NCBI RefSeq assembly: GCF_003635045.1
Contig: NZ_RBXT01000001.1
Coordinates: forward strand, 2,294,001-2,358,000
DNA: 64,000 nt
Reading direction: 5' to 3'
DNA from: Terracoccus luteus
GTDB lineage: Bacteria > Actinomycetota > Actinomycetes > Actinomycetales > Dermatophilaceae
In this document: piece by piece, positions 8,258 to 18,069 of the stretch
How positions within the stretch are numbered: position 1 is the first letter of the stretch
Layout of the letters: each line of letters begins with the position of its first letter
Program-made: the position numbers and the translations under genes
Notes under the pieces: generated by a model
Told to the model about the DNA's origin: nothing
Database searches by the model: none
Seen by the model: the letters and a program-made list of their open reading frames with translations, nothing else

Positions 8258-9478
8258 TCACGGCGGGTAGTCGCTCGGCGGCACGAACCGCCACAGCTCG
8301 TCGGTCCACCAGTACTGGCCCCAGACGAAGAGCACGAGCAGCGGCAGGGTGCGCACGAGCACGCGCACCCAGCCGTTGCCGCGCCGGTCCACCCAGCCGG
8401 CGCCGACCATGACGACGAGCAGCGGGAACAGCGGCACGAGGTAGCGGAAGAGGCTCGTGAACGGGTCGAGCACGGCGCCGAGGTAGAGCGGGTAGCCGAG
8501 CGACCACGTGCGCAGGTCGGCCCCGAGCCCGCGGGCCCAGGGCCCGGCGACCATGGCGACGAGGACGACCGGGATGGCCACGAGCACGAGGCGCCCCTGC
8601 TGGCCGCCGAGCAGGTCGGTGGCCCGGTCGAGCCACGGCCGGAAGGGCTCGATCGAGGCGTAGCCGCGCCAGGCCGACATCGTGTCGGTGTAGGCCGAGC
8701 GGCTGCCGGTGCGCGCCCAGGCCACCGCCGGCCAGAGCAGCCCGGCCACGCCGCACCCGACGAGGGCGGCGAGCATCGACGCGTACGTCCCACGAGTGAT
8801 GGGCGCGGTGCGGCGCCGGCGCCACCGCAGCACGACGACGACGAGGGTGACGAGCCCGAGCGGCACGCCGATGGGCCGCGACAGCCCGACGAGCACGGCC
8901 ACCCCGGTGGCGACGAGCCACCGCTCCCGCGACAGGGCGAGTAGGTAGGCGACAAGCAGCAGCACGGCCAGCGACTCGGTGTAGGCCAGCTGCAGCGTCA
9001 CCGACGCGGGGAAGGTCGCCCACAGCACGACGACCGCGAGCGCCGCGGGGTCACCGATGCGCGGACGAAGGAGCAGGCCCATGAGCACCGCCGCGCCGAC
9101 GCCGCAGAGCAGCGCGACCGTCGACCCGGCGACGGGGAACGAGGCCCCCGTGACGGCCATGACGGCGCGGGCCGCGAGTGGGAACAGGGGGTAGAAGGCC
9201 CACGGGTTCTGGGCGACCTGGCCGCCGTCGGCAACGGGCAGGGTGTCGGGGTACCCGCGCTCGGCGATCCGCTGGTACCACTGGCCGTCCCAAAGGGCGG
9301 TGAAGGGGAAGTACGTCACCGGCACGTCGTCGCCGCCGGTCATGCCGCTCGGCGCCTGGTGGGGCAGGACGGCGAGCAGGATCGTCGTCGTCACGACGCG
9401 GCACAGTGCATAGAGCACGACGACCCACAGCACGAAGGTGCGCCCGCGCAGCAGCGCGGGTCGCGAGGCCGCGGTCAT
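8258..9478 (-). CDS. polytopic mannosyltransferase, PIG-V-like (GT-C)
   Basis: The 406-residue membrane protein has about nine to ten hydrophobic helices. An extracytoplasmic N-terminal loop contains the WDGQWYQRIAERGYP motif, the conserved WDxxxY region of PIG-V/GT-C transferases. NPWAFYPLFP and QLAYTESL are also typical. Such enzymes use polyprenyl-phosphate-mannose at the outer membrane face; the acceptor here is unknown. Its ATG overlaps the stop of the DivIVA-domain gene (ATGA), so it ends a three-gene operon with the LOG and DivIVA-domain genes. Confidence 0.82.
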   Translation of the reverse strand: MTAASRPALLRGRTFVLWVVVLYALCRVVTTTILLAVLPHQAPSGMTGGDDVPVTYFPFTALWDGQWYQRIAERGYPDTLPVADGGQVAQNPWAFYPLFPLAARAVMAVTGASFPVAGSTVALLCGVGAAVLMGLLLRPRIGDPAALAVVVLWATFPASVTLQLAYTESLAVLLLVAYLLALSRERWLVATGVAVLVGLSRPIGVPLGLVTLVVVVLRWRRRRTAPITRGTYASMLAALVGCGVAGLLWPAVAWARTGSRSAYTDTMSAWRGYASIEPFRPWLDRATDLLGGQQGRLVLVAIPVVLVAMVAGPWARGLGADLRTWSLGYPLYLGAVLDPFTSLFRYLVPLFPLLVVMVGAGWVDRRGNGWVRVLVRTLPLLVLFVWGQYWWTDELWRFVPPSDYPP

Positions 9479-9905
9479 CGCGTGGATGCCGGCGGTGTGG
9501 CCTCCCGGGCACCCGCGGGCTCCCCGGCATCCTGCGTCTGCGTCGAGCCGTCGGCCTCAGGGGGCTCGGTGGGCTCGGTGGGCTCGGCGGGCTCGGCAGG
9601 CTCGACCGGCCCCTCGGTGGGGGCCGCGAAGCCGTCGCCGCGCAGGACGGCGATCTGCTCGTCCTTCTCGCGCAGCTCGCGCCGCAGCCGGTCGAGGACG
9701 CCGTCGACCTGGGTCATCCGGTAGCCGCGGGCGCCGACGTCGAAGGTGAGGGCGTCGAGGTCGGCGTCGGTGAGGGTCTGCTCGGGCAGCGGCTCGTGCC
9801 GCAGGCTCGCGGTCGGGCGGCCCATGCCGCCGGCCCCGACGAGGCCGAGCAGCAGCGCGACGACGCCGCACAGCACTACGACGCCGACGAGCAGGATGAA
9901 CCACG

Positions 9906-9909
<4 letters not shown>
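9475..9909 (-). CDS. membrane-anchored DivIVA-domain protein
   Basis: This 144-residue protein has an N-terminal membrane helix (LLVGVVVLCGVVALLLGLVG). A DivIVA-type segment follows (TFDVGARGYRMTQVDGVLDRL) and then a short coiled coil (LRRELREKDEQIAVLR). The acidic/Pro tail is built from a 9-bp repeat encoding EPxEPxEP (about 9563-9605). The GTG start at 9909 overlaps the stop of the LOG gene. The DivIVA motif suggests a role at curved membrane or in polar growth and division, inferred from the domain only. Confidence 0.85.
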
Positions 9910-10673
<764 letters not shown>

Positions 10674-10758
10674 ACAGGCCACCCTAAGCGGCGCCCGGGC
10701 CCGTCCGGATGCCGGTCGGCCGCGTCGGCGTGGTCGGCGCGCCCCGCGGTCGGGGCCC

Positions 10759-11847
10759 TCAGCGCAACCAGCGCAGCAGGGCGGCCTCGGCGTCGACGTA
10801 CTGCTGCACGGGGCAACGCTCGTCGTCCATGTGGGCGAGGTTGGGGTCGCCGGGGCCGTAGTTGACGGCCGGGACGCCGAGGGCCGAGAAGCGGGCGACG
10901 TCGGTCCAACCCTCCTTCGGGCCGACGGAGACGCCGAGCGCGTCGACGAACGCCTTGGCCGCCGGCAGGTGCAGGCCCGGGCGGGCGCCGTCCGCGGCAT
11001 CCCCGAGGGTGGTCTCGAAGCCGTCGAACACCTCCTGCACGTGGGCGAGGGCCGCGGCGGTGTCCTTGTCGGGCGCGTACCGGTAGTTGACGGTGACGGT
11101 GCACCGGTCGGGCACGACGTTGCCGGCGATGCCGCCGCTGATGCCCACCGCCTGCAGCGCCTCGTGGTAGTCGAGGCCGTCGACGGTGACGGTGCGGGCC
11201 TCGTAGGCGGCGAGGCGCGAGAGCACGACGGCGGCGTCGTGGATGGCGTTGTGGCCCTTCCACGGCCGGGCGCTGTGCGAGGCCACGCCCGTGGTCGTCA
11301 CGTCCACGCGCATCGTGCCCTTGCACCCGCCCTCGACGGCGCCGTCGGTGGGCTCAAGCAGGACGGCGAAGTCGCCCTGCAGCAGCTCGGGGCGGGTGGC
11401 GCCGACGCGGGCGAGGCCGTTGAACTCGCCGTCGATCTCCTCGCACTCGTAGAACAGGAAGGTGAGGTCGCGGGCCGGCTCGGTCGCCTGGGCGGCGATG
11501 CGCAGCATGACGGCCACGCCACCCTTCATGTCGACCGTGCCGCGCCCCCACAGCTCGTCGCCCTCTCGCCGGGTCGGCAGGTTGGGCACGGCGGTGAGCG
11601 GGACGGTGTCGATGTGCCCGGCCAGCACGACCCGCTCGGCACGGCCGAGGTTCGTGCGGGCCACGACGGTGTTGCCGTCGCGGACGACCTCGAGGTGGGC
11701 CAGCGGCGCCAGGGCGGCCTCGACGGCGTCGGCGAGGGCGGCCTCGCCCCGGCTGACCGACTCGATGTCGCAGACGGCGGCTGTCAGGGTCGTCACGTCG
11801 GCGGTGAGGTCGAGGGCGGGCGCGGGGGCCAGGTCGGGCAGCGGCAT
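10759..11847 (-). CDS. dapE: succinyl-diaminopimelate desuccinylase
   Basis: This is an M20-family metallohydrolase of 362 residues. The metal-site motifs are [32 protein letters not shown] and the C-terminal [15 protein letters not shown]. The dimerisation domain contains [12 protein letters not shown]. It hydrolyses N-succinyl-LL-2,6-diaminopimelate to LL-DAP and succinate in lysine and peptidoglycan synthesis. It is divergent from dapD, with 72 bp between the starts, so the two genes of one pathway share a promoter region. Confidence 0.94.
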   Translation of the reverse strand: MPLPDLAPAPALDLTADVTTLTAAVCDIESVSRGEAALADAVEAALAPLAHLEVVRDGNTVVARTNLGRAERVVLAGHIDTVPLTAVPNLPTRREGDELWGRGTVDMKGGVAVMLRIAAQATEPARDLTFLFYECEEIDGEFNGLARVGATRPELLQGDFAVLLEPTDGAVEGGCKGTMRVDVTTTGVASHSARPWKGHNAIHDAAVVLSRLAAYEARTVTVDGLDYHEALQAVGISGGIAGNVVPDRCTVTVNYRYAPDKDTAAALAHVQEVFDGFETTLGDAADGARPGLHLPAAKAFVDALGVSVGPKEGWTDVARFSALGVPAVNYGPGDPNLAHMDDERCPVQQYVDAEAALLRWLR

Positions 11848-11919
11848 GCCCCGAGGCTAGCGGCCGGTCGGGGTGGACACCGGGCGGCCGGCCCCTCGCC
11901 CTCCCCTAGCCTTGGACCC

Positions 11920-12849
11920 ATGTCCGACGAGCGCACCGCCTGGGGCTTCGGCCTCGCCACGACGACCCCCTCGGGGCAGGTGCTCGACACCTGGTACCCG
12001 TCGCCCGCCCTCGGCGCGGTCCCCGCCGACGCCGCCGTGCCCGATGAGCTGGCGGCCTTGGCCGGCGCCGACGAGCTGCGCGACGTGCGCCTCGAGGTCG
12101 TCCGCGTGAAGGTCGACCTCGACGCGGCGCCGCAGGGCGCGAGCGACGCCTACCTGCGCCTGCACCTGCTCTCGCACTGCCTCGTGCGACCCAACGAGCT
12201 CAACCTCGACGGCCTCTTCGGCGCCCTGAGCAACGTCGTCTGGACGAGCGCGGGCCCGTGCGCGGTCGACGGCTTCGAGCGGACGCGGGTGCGGCTCCGG
12301 GCGCGCGGGCACGTCGCCGTGTACGGCGTCGACAAGTTCCCCCGCATGACCGACTACGTCGTGCCCCCGGGCGTGCGCATCGCCGACGCCGACCGCGTGC
12401 GCCTCGGCGCCCACCTCTCCCCCGGCACCACCGTCATGCACGAGGGCTTCTGCAACTTCAACGCCGGCACGCTCGGCACCTCGATGGTCGAGGGGAGGAT
12501 AGTGCAGGGCGTCGTCGTCGGAGACGGATCCGACGTCGGGGCGGGCGCCTCGATCATGGGCACGCTGTCGGGCGGTGGCACCGAGCGGGTCAGCATCGGC
12601 GAGCGGTGCCTCATCGGCGCCAACGGCGGCATCGGCATCGCCCTCGGTGACGACTGCGTCGTCGAGGCGGGCCTCTACGTGACCGCCGGCACCAAGGTGA
12701 CCCTCCCCGACGGAACCGTCGTCAAGGCCAGGTCGTTGTCGGGGTCCAGCAACATCCTCTTCATCCGCAACAGCGTCACCGGCGCCGTCGAGGCCCGCGA
12801 CCGCGCGGGCACCGGCATCACGCTCAACGCGGCGCTCCACGCCAACTGA
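11920..12849 (+). CDS. dapD: tetrahydrodipicolinate N-succinyltransferase (actinobacterial type)
   Basis: This 309-residue protein has an N-terminal alpha/beta domain and a left-handed beta-helix with hexapeptide repeats (GCDVGAG-like; visible as [20 protein letters not shown] and [15 protein letters not shown]). [15 protein letters not shown] is the actinobacterial DapD active-site region. It transfers succinyl from succinyl-CoA to tetrahydrodipicolinate. The ATG start gives the usual family length of just over 300 residues. It sits back to back with dapE. Confidence 0.94.
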   Translation: MSDERTAWGFGLATTTPSGQVLDTWYPSPALGAVPADAAVPDELAALAGADELRDVRLEVVRVKVDLDAAPQGASDAYLRLHLLSHCLVRPNELNLDGLFGALSNVVWTSAGPCAVDGFERTRVRLRARGHVAVYGVDKFPRMTDYVVPPGVRIADADRVRLGAHLSPGTTVMHEGFCNFNAGTLGTSMVEGRIVQGVVVGDGSDVGAGASIMGTLSGGGTERVSIGERCLIGANGGIGIALGDDCVVEAGLYVTAGTKVTLPDGTVVKARSLSGSSNILFIRNSVTGAVEARDRAGTGITLNAALHAN

Positions 12850-12890
12850 CACGCCAACTGACGCGCCGCAGCACCGACCGGAAGGACCCC

Positions 12891-13721
12891 GTGACCAGCC
12901 GAGCCCGCCGCCGCCGACGTGGCTGGCTCGTGCTGCCGGTCGTCGTCGGGGTTCTCGGCGCGGGCGCGTGGGCGGGTACCCACCTCGTGAGGTCGGTGCA
13001 GTCCCCCGAGTGCACCATCACGGCATCCGGTGTGACGGAGACGTTCGACCCCGACCAGACGGCGAACGCGGCGCTGATCGCGGCCATCGCGGTCGAGCGG
13101 GGGATGCCGGCCCGCGCGGCCACGATCGCCCTGACCACCGCGTTCCAGGAGTCGAAGATCCGCAACCTGCGGTTCGGCGACCGCGACTCGCTCGGCCTCT
13201 TCCAGCAGCGACCGAGCCAGGGCTGGGGCACCGAGCAGCAGATCCTCGACCCCGTGCACGCGACGAACGCCTTCTACGACGCCCTCGTGAAGTTCAAGGG
13301 CTACGAGAACGCCGACATCACGACGATCGCCCAGCGGGTGCAGCGCAGCGGCTTCCCCGAGGCCTACCGCGACCACGAGGGCCAGGGGCGCGTGCTCGCC
13401 TCGACGCTGACCGGCTACTCCCCCGCGGGCCTGACGTGCCGCCTCGACCCGGCGACCGACCACGCGAAGCCGTCGACGGTCGCCGCCGACCTGCGCGAGC
13501 AGATGGGCGTCACCCGCTCGACGGCCGGCGCCGGCACCCTGACCGTCACGGCCGCGGACGAGCGGCAGGCCTGGGCGGTCGGCCACTGGGCCGTGGCCCG
13601 CGCCGAGACGTACGGCGCGACCAAGGTCTCCGTCGGCGCCCGCACGTGGGACCGCGACGCCGGGGCCGACGGCTGGTCGGACGGCGCCGCGACGACCACG
13701 GTCACCGTCACCCTGCGCTGA
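12891..13721 (+). CDS. secreted or membrane-anchored protein with lysozyme-like core
   Basis: This 276-residue protein has a basic N-terminus and one hydrophobic helix (LVLPVVVGVLGAGAWAG), acting as signal or anchor. The middle region (about 65-160) contains TTAFQESKIRN and SLGLFQQRPSQGWG, which resembles the lytic transglycosylase/lysozyme-like fold with a candidate catalytic Glu in QES. The C-terminus is beta-rich. Databases often label this family 'heavy metal transporter', which nothing here supports. GTG 12891 has GGAAGGA 5 nt upstream. The peptidoglycan role is inferred. Confidence 0.75.
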   Translation: MTSRARRRRRGWLVLPVVVGVLGAGAWAGTHLVRSVQSPECTITASGVTETFDPDQTANAALIAAIAVERGMPARAATIALTTAFQESKIRNLRFGDRDSLGLFQQRPSQGWGTEQQILDPVHATNAFYDALVKFKGYENADITTIAQRVQRSGFPEAYRDHEGQGRVLASTLTGYSPAGLTCRLDPATDHAKPSTVAADLREQMGVTRSTAGAGTLTVTAADERQAWAVGHWAVARAETYGATKVSVGARTWDRDAGADGWSDGAATTTVTVTLR

Positions 13722-13927
13722 CCCCGCCGCATCCGGCCCTCCGTCGGCGGACGTCCTCCCGCACCGCCCCTGGGGCGACTGACTCGAACGAACCGTTCGA
13801 GGTCGAACACGTCGGCGGAGGTCGAACGCCTCGGTGCACCGGCGCGTTCGGTACCCAACCATGAGTTCGGCACCGAACGACGCGTTCGAGGCGGTCACCC
13901 GAGGGGGCAGCCGGCATCCGGAAACGA

Positions 13928-13961
13928 CGACGACACCGGACGCGTGCGTCCGGTGCCGTCG
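13928..13961. terminator. hairpin between convergent genes
   Basis: Near-perfect inverted repeat 13928-13943 / 13946-13961 (16 pairs, one mismatch) just beyond the citrate synthase stop. The preceding 13785-13900 contains several short GTTCG/CGAAC palindromes of unknown meaning; the rest of this 268-bp gap holds no gene that I can support. Confidence 0.75.
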
Positions 13962-13989
13962 GGGGTGGTGCGGTGGTGCGAGGTTGGGC

Positions 13990-15273
13990 TCAGACGCCCG
14001 GGTAGCTGCGCTCCGGCGAGCCGGTGTAGATCTGGCGCGGGCGGCCGATCTTGGTCTCCGGGTCGTTCATCATCTCGCGCCACTGGGCGATCCAGCCCGG
14101 CAGGCGCCCGATGGCGAAGAGCACGGTGAACATCTTCGACTCGAAGCCCATGGCCTTGTAGATGAGGCCGGTGTAGAAGTCGACGTTCGGGTAGAGCTTC
14201 CGCTCGACGAAGTAGTCGTCGGCGAGGGCGATCTCCTCGAGGCCCTTCGCGATGTCGAGCAGCGGGTCGTTCTGGCCGAGCTTCTCGAGCACCTCGTCGG
14301 CGTACTTCTTGACGATGGCCGCGCGCGGGTCGTAGTTCTTGTAGACCCGGTGCCCGAAGCCCATGAGGCGGACGCCGTCCTCCTTGTTCTTCACCTTCTC
14401 CATGAAGGCCTTGGGGTCGTCGCCCGACGCGTGCAGCTTGCCGAGCATCTCGAGCACGGCCTGGTTGGCGCCGCCGTGCAGCGGGCCGGACAGGGCGTGG
14501 ATGCCGGCGGACACTGAGTTGAAGAGGTTGGCGTGGGCCGAGCCCACGAGCCGCACCGTCGACGTCGAGCAGTTCTGCTCGTGGTCGGCGTGGAGGATGA
14601 AGAGCAGGTCGAGGGCCTTGGCGACGGTCGGGTCGACCTCGTAGGGCTCGACGGGGTAGCCGAACGTCATCCGCATGAAGTTCTCGACGAACGACAGCGA
14701 GTTGTCGGGGTACATGTACGGCTGGCCGATGCTCTTCTTGTGGGCCATCGCCGCGATGGTCGGCACCTTGGCGAGCAGGCGCACGGTCGAGATCTCGACC
14801 TGCTCCTGGTCGAAGGGGTCGAGGCTGTCCTGGTAGAACGTGCCGAGGGCCGAGACGGCCGAGCTGAGCACGGGCATCGGGTGCGCGTCGCGGGGGAAGC
14901 CGTTGAAGAAGGCCCGGAGGTCCTCGTGCAGCATCGTGTGCCGACGGATGTTGTCCTCGAAGCGCGAGAGCTCCTCGGGCGCGGGCAGCTCGCCGTAGAT
15001 GAGCAGGTACGCGACCTCGGTGAAGGTCGAGTGCTCGGCGAGCTGGTCGATCGGGTAGCCGCGGTAGCGCAGGATGCCGGCGTCGCCGTCGATGTAGGTG
15101 ATGTCGCTCTTGCACGAGGCCGTGTTGACGAACCCCGCGTCGTAGGTGACGAGGCCCGTGTCCTTGAGCAGCGAGCCGACGGACAGACCGTCGTTGCCCT
15201 CGACGGCCTTGACGCCCGGGAAGGTGAGCTCCTTGTCGGCGACCTTGACGGTCGCGTCCACTGGCGTGGTCAC
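13990..15273 (-). CDS. gltA: citrate synthase (type II, hexameric)
   Basis: The 427-residue enzyme has all active-site signatures: GPLHGGANQ and GFGHRVYKNYDPRA (the two catalytic His) and NVDFYTG (catalytic Asp). The N-terminal beta domain (about 1-50) is typical of the longer bacterial form, which can be NADH-regulated. It condenses acetyl-CoA with oxaloacetate at entry to the TCA cycle. It lies between the dapD and dapC regions as an apparently single transcription unit. Confidence 0.96.
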   Translation of the reverse strand: MTTPVDATVKVADKELTFPGVKAVEGNDGLSVGSLLKDTGLVTYDAGFVNTASCKSDITYIDGDAGILRYRGYPIDQLAEHSTFTEVAYLLIYGELPAPEELSRFEDNIRRHTMLHEDLRAFFNGFPRDAHPMPVLSSAVSALGTFYQDSLDPFDQEQVEISTVRLLAKVPTIAAMAHKKSIGQPYMYPDNSLSFVENFMRMTFGYPVEPYEVDPTVAKALDLLFILHADHEQNCSTSTVRLVGSAHANLFNSVSAGIHALSGPLHGGANQAVLEMLGKLHASGDDPKAFMEKVKNKEDGVRLMGFGHRVYKNYDPRAAIVKKYADEVLEKLGQNDPLLDIAKGLEEIALADDYFVERKLYPNVDFYTGLIYKAMGFESKMFTVLFAIGRLPGWIAQWREMMNDPETKIGRPRQIYTGSPERSYPGV

Positions 15274-15361
15274 TGCGTATCGCCTCCTCTGGTCCGGACC
15301 GTGCGTCGGACCTGTTCGCGAGCGACGTTACCCCAGCGCGGGCGCCCGCATAAAAGCGGCC

Positions 15362-16480
15362 TCAGCGGGCGAGGCGGTCGGCCGCCTCGGCGATCCGTTC
15401 GTCGGTCGCCGTCAGCGCGATGCGGACGTGGCGGTGACCCGCCGGGCCGTAGAACGAGCCCGGGGCGACGAGCACCCCACGGTCGGCGAGCGCCTCGACC
15501 GTGGCCCAGCAGTCCTCGTCGCGGGTCGACCAGAGGTAGAGCCCGGCCTCCGAGCCCTCGACGCGCAGCCCGAACGCCTCGACCGCCGGCAGCAGGGTCT
15601 CGCGGCGGCGACGGTAGACCTCCCGCTGCGCGGCCACGTGCTCGTCGTCGCGCAGGGCGACGGCCATGGCACGCTGCACCGGGGCGGGCATGATCATGCC
15701 GGCGTGCTTGCGCACCTCGAGCAGGGCGCCGACGAGGGCGGGGTCGCCCGCCACGAACGCGGCGCGGTAGCCCGCGAGGTTGCTCTGCTTCGATAGCGAG
15801 TAGACGGTGAGCAGCCCGCTCAGGTCGCCCCCCGTCACGTCGGGGTGCAGCAGGCTCGGGGTGCTCTGCCCGTCGTGACCCGGTCGCCAGTCGAGCTCGG
15901 CGTAGCACTCGTCGCCGGCGACGACGACGCCGTGCTCACGGGCCCAACCGACGACCTTGCGCAGGTGCTCGACCCCGAGCACGCGGCCGTCGGGGTTGCC
16001 GGGGCTGTTGAGCCACAGCAGCTTCGGCGTCGTGGACGCGGTCGGCGGACCGAGAGCGGTCAGCGAGTCGACCGGCACGGCCGTCGCGCCGGCGAGGCGG
16101 GCGCCGATGTCGTAGGTCGGGTAGGCGACCGACGGGTGGCCGACGACGTCACCGGGCTCGAGGCCGAGCAGCGTCGGCAGCCAGGCCACGAGCTCCTTGC
16201 TGCCGATGGTCGGCAGGACGGCATCCGGAGTGAGCCCAGGCACGCCACGGCGACGGGCGAACCACTCGCAGATGGCCACCCGGAGGTCGGGAGTGCCCGA
16301 GGTCAGCGGGTAGCCGGGGGCATCGACGGCGTCGGCCAAGGCCCGGCGCACCACCTCGGGGGTGGGGTCGACGGGCGTCCCGACCGAGAGGTCGACGATG
16401 CCACGGTCTTGGTCCCCCGCCCGCGCCTTGTAGGGGGCGAGCGAGTCCCACGGGAAGTCGGGGAGGCCGAGCGGCTTCAG
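15362..16480 (-). CDS. dapC: succinyldiaminopimelate transaminase
   Basis: This is a class I/II PLP aminotransferase of about 372 residues. The substrate-loop motif is NSPGNPDG, the PLP phosphate/Asp region is VAGDECYAEL, and the Schiff-base lysine is in SLSKQSNLAGYR. It corresponds to the actinobacterial N-succinyl-diaminopimelate aminotransferase usually next to the fdx gene. No ATG or GTG lies near the expected start. CTG 16480, directly before KPLGLPDFPWDSL and 7 bp after the ferredoxin stop, fits the family start best; translational coupling to fdxA would help a weak start codon. Confidence 0.87.
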   Translation of the reverse strand: MKPLGLPDFPWDSLAPYKARAGDQDRGIVDLSVGTPVDPTPEVVRRALADAVDAPGYPLTSGTPDLRVAICEWFARRRGVPGLTPDAVLPTIGSKELVAWLPTLLGLEPGDVVGHPSVAYPTYDIGARLAGATAVPVDSLTALGPPTASTTPKLLWLNSPGNPDGRVLGVEHLRKVVGWAREHGVVVAGDECYAELDWRPGHDGQSTPSLLHPDVTGGDLSGLLTVYSLSKQSNLAGYRAAFVAGDPALVGALLEVRKHAGMIMPAPVQRAMAVALRDDEHVAAQREVYRRRRETLLPAVEAFGLRVEGSEAGLYLWSTRDEDCWATVEALADRGVLVAPGSFYGPAGHRHVRIALTATDERIAEAADRLAR

Positions 16481-16487
16481 TGCCGGC

Positions 16488-16814
16488 TCACTCGTCGTGC
16501 TCCTGCGGGGGCAGGGCCGCCACGAGCGGGTGGTCCTTGTCGATGACGCCCATCTTCGCGGCGCCGCCGGGGCTGCCGAGGTCGGTGAAGAACTCGACGT
16601 TCGCGTTGTAGTAGTCGGCCCACTCCTCGGGGACGTCGTCCTCGTAGTAGATGGCCTCGACGGGGCACACCGGCTCGCAGGCACCGCAGTCGACGCACTC
16701 GTCGGGGTGGATGTAGAGAGAGCGGTTGCCCTCGTAGATGCAGTCGACCGGACACTCCTCGATGCAGGCCCTGTCCTTGAGGTCGACGCACGGCTGGGCG
16801 ATGACGTAGGTCAT
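16488..16814 (-). CDS. fdxA: seven-iron (3Fe-4S/4Fe-4S) ferredoxin
   Basis: The 108-residue ferredoxin has cysteines at 9, 17, 21, 25, 40, 43, 46 and 50 in the 7Fe arrangement (CVDLKDRACIEECPVDC, then CVDCGACEPVCPVEAI). It has the long acidic C-terminal extension usual in actinobacteria. AGGAGG lies about 10 nt before the ATG. It carries electrons to partners that cannot be named from this window. It is the first gene of an operon with dapC. Confidence 0.95.
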   Translation of the reverse strand: MTYVIAQPCVDLKDRACIEECPVDCIYEGNRSLYIHPDECVDCGACEPVCPVEAIYYEDDVPEEWADYYNANVEFFTDLGSPGGAAKMGVIDKDHPLVAALPPQEHDE

Positions 16815-16912
16815 GGGGGCGGGGACCTCCTGCAGGGGCTGCGCTCGGGTGGTTCTGACGGTCACGACTGCGCGCCTCGTACCCGGTCGGGACCGGCCCG
16901 AGACGCCGCACC

Positions 16913-16918
16913 TAGTAT
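16913..16918 (+). promoter_or_regulatory. -10 element for a leaderless GNAT transcript
   Basis: TAGTAT ends 7 nt before ATG 16926 and there is no ribosome binding site, which suggests a leaderless mRNA. The alternative ATG at 16917 lies inside this hexamer. Confidence 0.45.
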
Positions 16919-16925
16919 GCCGGAC

Positions 16926-17996
16926 ATGACTGGCGCGACCCCTGCCGACCCCACCGGTGAGACGGCGTCGGGGGTGCGCGCGGGCCACCGGCTGACCGAG
17001 CACCTCACCGTCGGCGGGCGGGTCTCCGTGCGCCACCGCCTCCCGGCCTCCGCCGGAGCGGCCGGAGCCGCCGGGTGGGCCACCGACGTCGTCGGCGAGC
17101 TCGTCTCTCGCGACGACGACACGCTCGTCGTCATGGGCCGGTCCGGCCCTGTCCCGGTGCGGCGCGCCGACGTCGTCGCGGCCAAGGACGTGCCCCCGCC
17201 GCCCTCGCGCCCCGGGCCCGCCCACCGGCGCATCGGCGTCGACGACCTGCAGCGCCTCATGGACCGCGGGTGGCCCGCCACCGACGCCCGTGACCTCGGC
17301 GACTGGCGACTGCGCTTCGCCGGTGGGTTCACCGGGCGCGCCAACTCCGTTCTCGCCGTTGGTGATCCGCGGATGCCGGTCGGGGGGGCCGTCGACGCCG
17401 CGGAGGCGTGGTACGCCGAGCGGGACGCCCCGGCCCTGTTCCAGGTCGTCGGCGAGAGCGGCTTCGACCCGGCCGGTACGCCGCTCGGCGCCGAGCTGGT
17501 GTCGCGCGGCTACGTCGTCGGCGGCGGACGCCCCGACTGGGAGCGTGTGCTCGTCATGACGGCCCTCGCCGACGACATCCCGGCCCTGACCGAGCAGTCG
17601 GCTCGCGTCGTCGCCGACGCCACCCTCACCCCCGAGTGGCTCATGACCTACGGCGAGCAGCGGTCCGTCGTCCCCGGGGTCACCGAGTCGGTGCTCACCG
17701 GCTGCGACGGCCTCTTCATGTGGGTGCGCGACCCGGACACCCACCGCATGGTCGCCCTCACCATGGCGACCGTGCAGACCGGCTGGTCCGGCGTCTTCGG
17801 CCTCTGGGTGCACCCCGACCACCGGCGCCGCGGCCTCGCCCGCGACCTCACCGCCGCCGTCGGCATGCTCGCCCGCGGCAAGCAGCTGCCCGCCGTCTAC
17901 CTGCAGGTGTCGGCCGACAACGCCGCCGCGCGAAGTCTGTACGAGTCGATGGGGTTCGGCGTCCACCACGAGTACAGCTACCTGCGCCGACCCTGA
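16926..17996 (+). CDS. GNAT family N-acetyltransferase with N-terminal SH3-like domain
   Basis: The 356-residue protein has a GNAT domain in its C-terminal 150 residues. The acetyl-CoA motif is HPDHRRRGLARDL, followed by VYLQVSADNAAARSLYESMG. The N-terminal part (about 20-85) is beta-rich and resembles a small barrel (LTVGGRVSVRHRL, DDDTLVVMGRSGPVPVRRADV). The substrate is unknown. It is divergent from fdxA. The ATG is chosen from the leaderless promoter spacing. Confidence 0.85.
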   Translation: MTGATPADPTGETASGVRAGHRLTEHLTVGGRVSVRHRLPASAGAAGAAGWATDVVGELVSRDDDTLVVMGRSGPVPVRRADVVAAKDVPPPPSRPGPAHRRIGVDDLQRLMDRGWPATDARDLGDWRLRFAGGFTGRANSVLAVGDPRMPVGGAVDAAEAWYAERDAPALFQVVGESGFDPAGTPLGAELVSRGYVVGGGRPDWERVLVMTALADDIPALTEQSARVVADATLTPEWLMTYGEQRSVVPGVTESVLTGCDGLFMWVRDPDTHRMVALTMATVQTGWSGVFGLWVHPDHRRRGLARDLTAAVGMLARGKQLPAVYLQVSADNAAARSLYESMGFGVHHEYSYLRRP

Positions 17997-18007
17997 CCCC
18001 CTCGCCA

Positions 18008-18048
18008 CGCGCCGCGTGGCACCCGGTCCGACACCGGGCCGCGGCGCG
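18008..18048. terminator. hairpin between convergent GNAT and VanW genes
   Basis: Nested inverted repeat: 18008-18016 pairs with 18040-18048, and inner 18022-18027 pairs with 18033-18038. It sits between two convergent stops. Confidence 0.6.
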
Positions 18049-18069
18049 CGGTGTCAGGGTGTCACGGCG

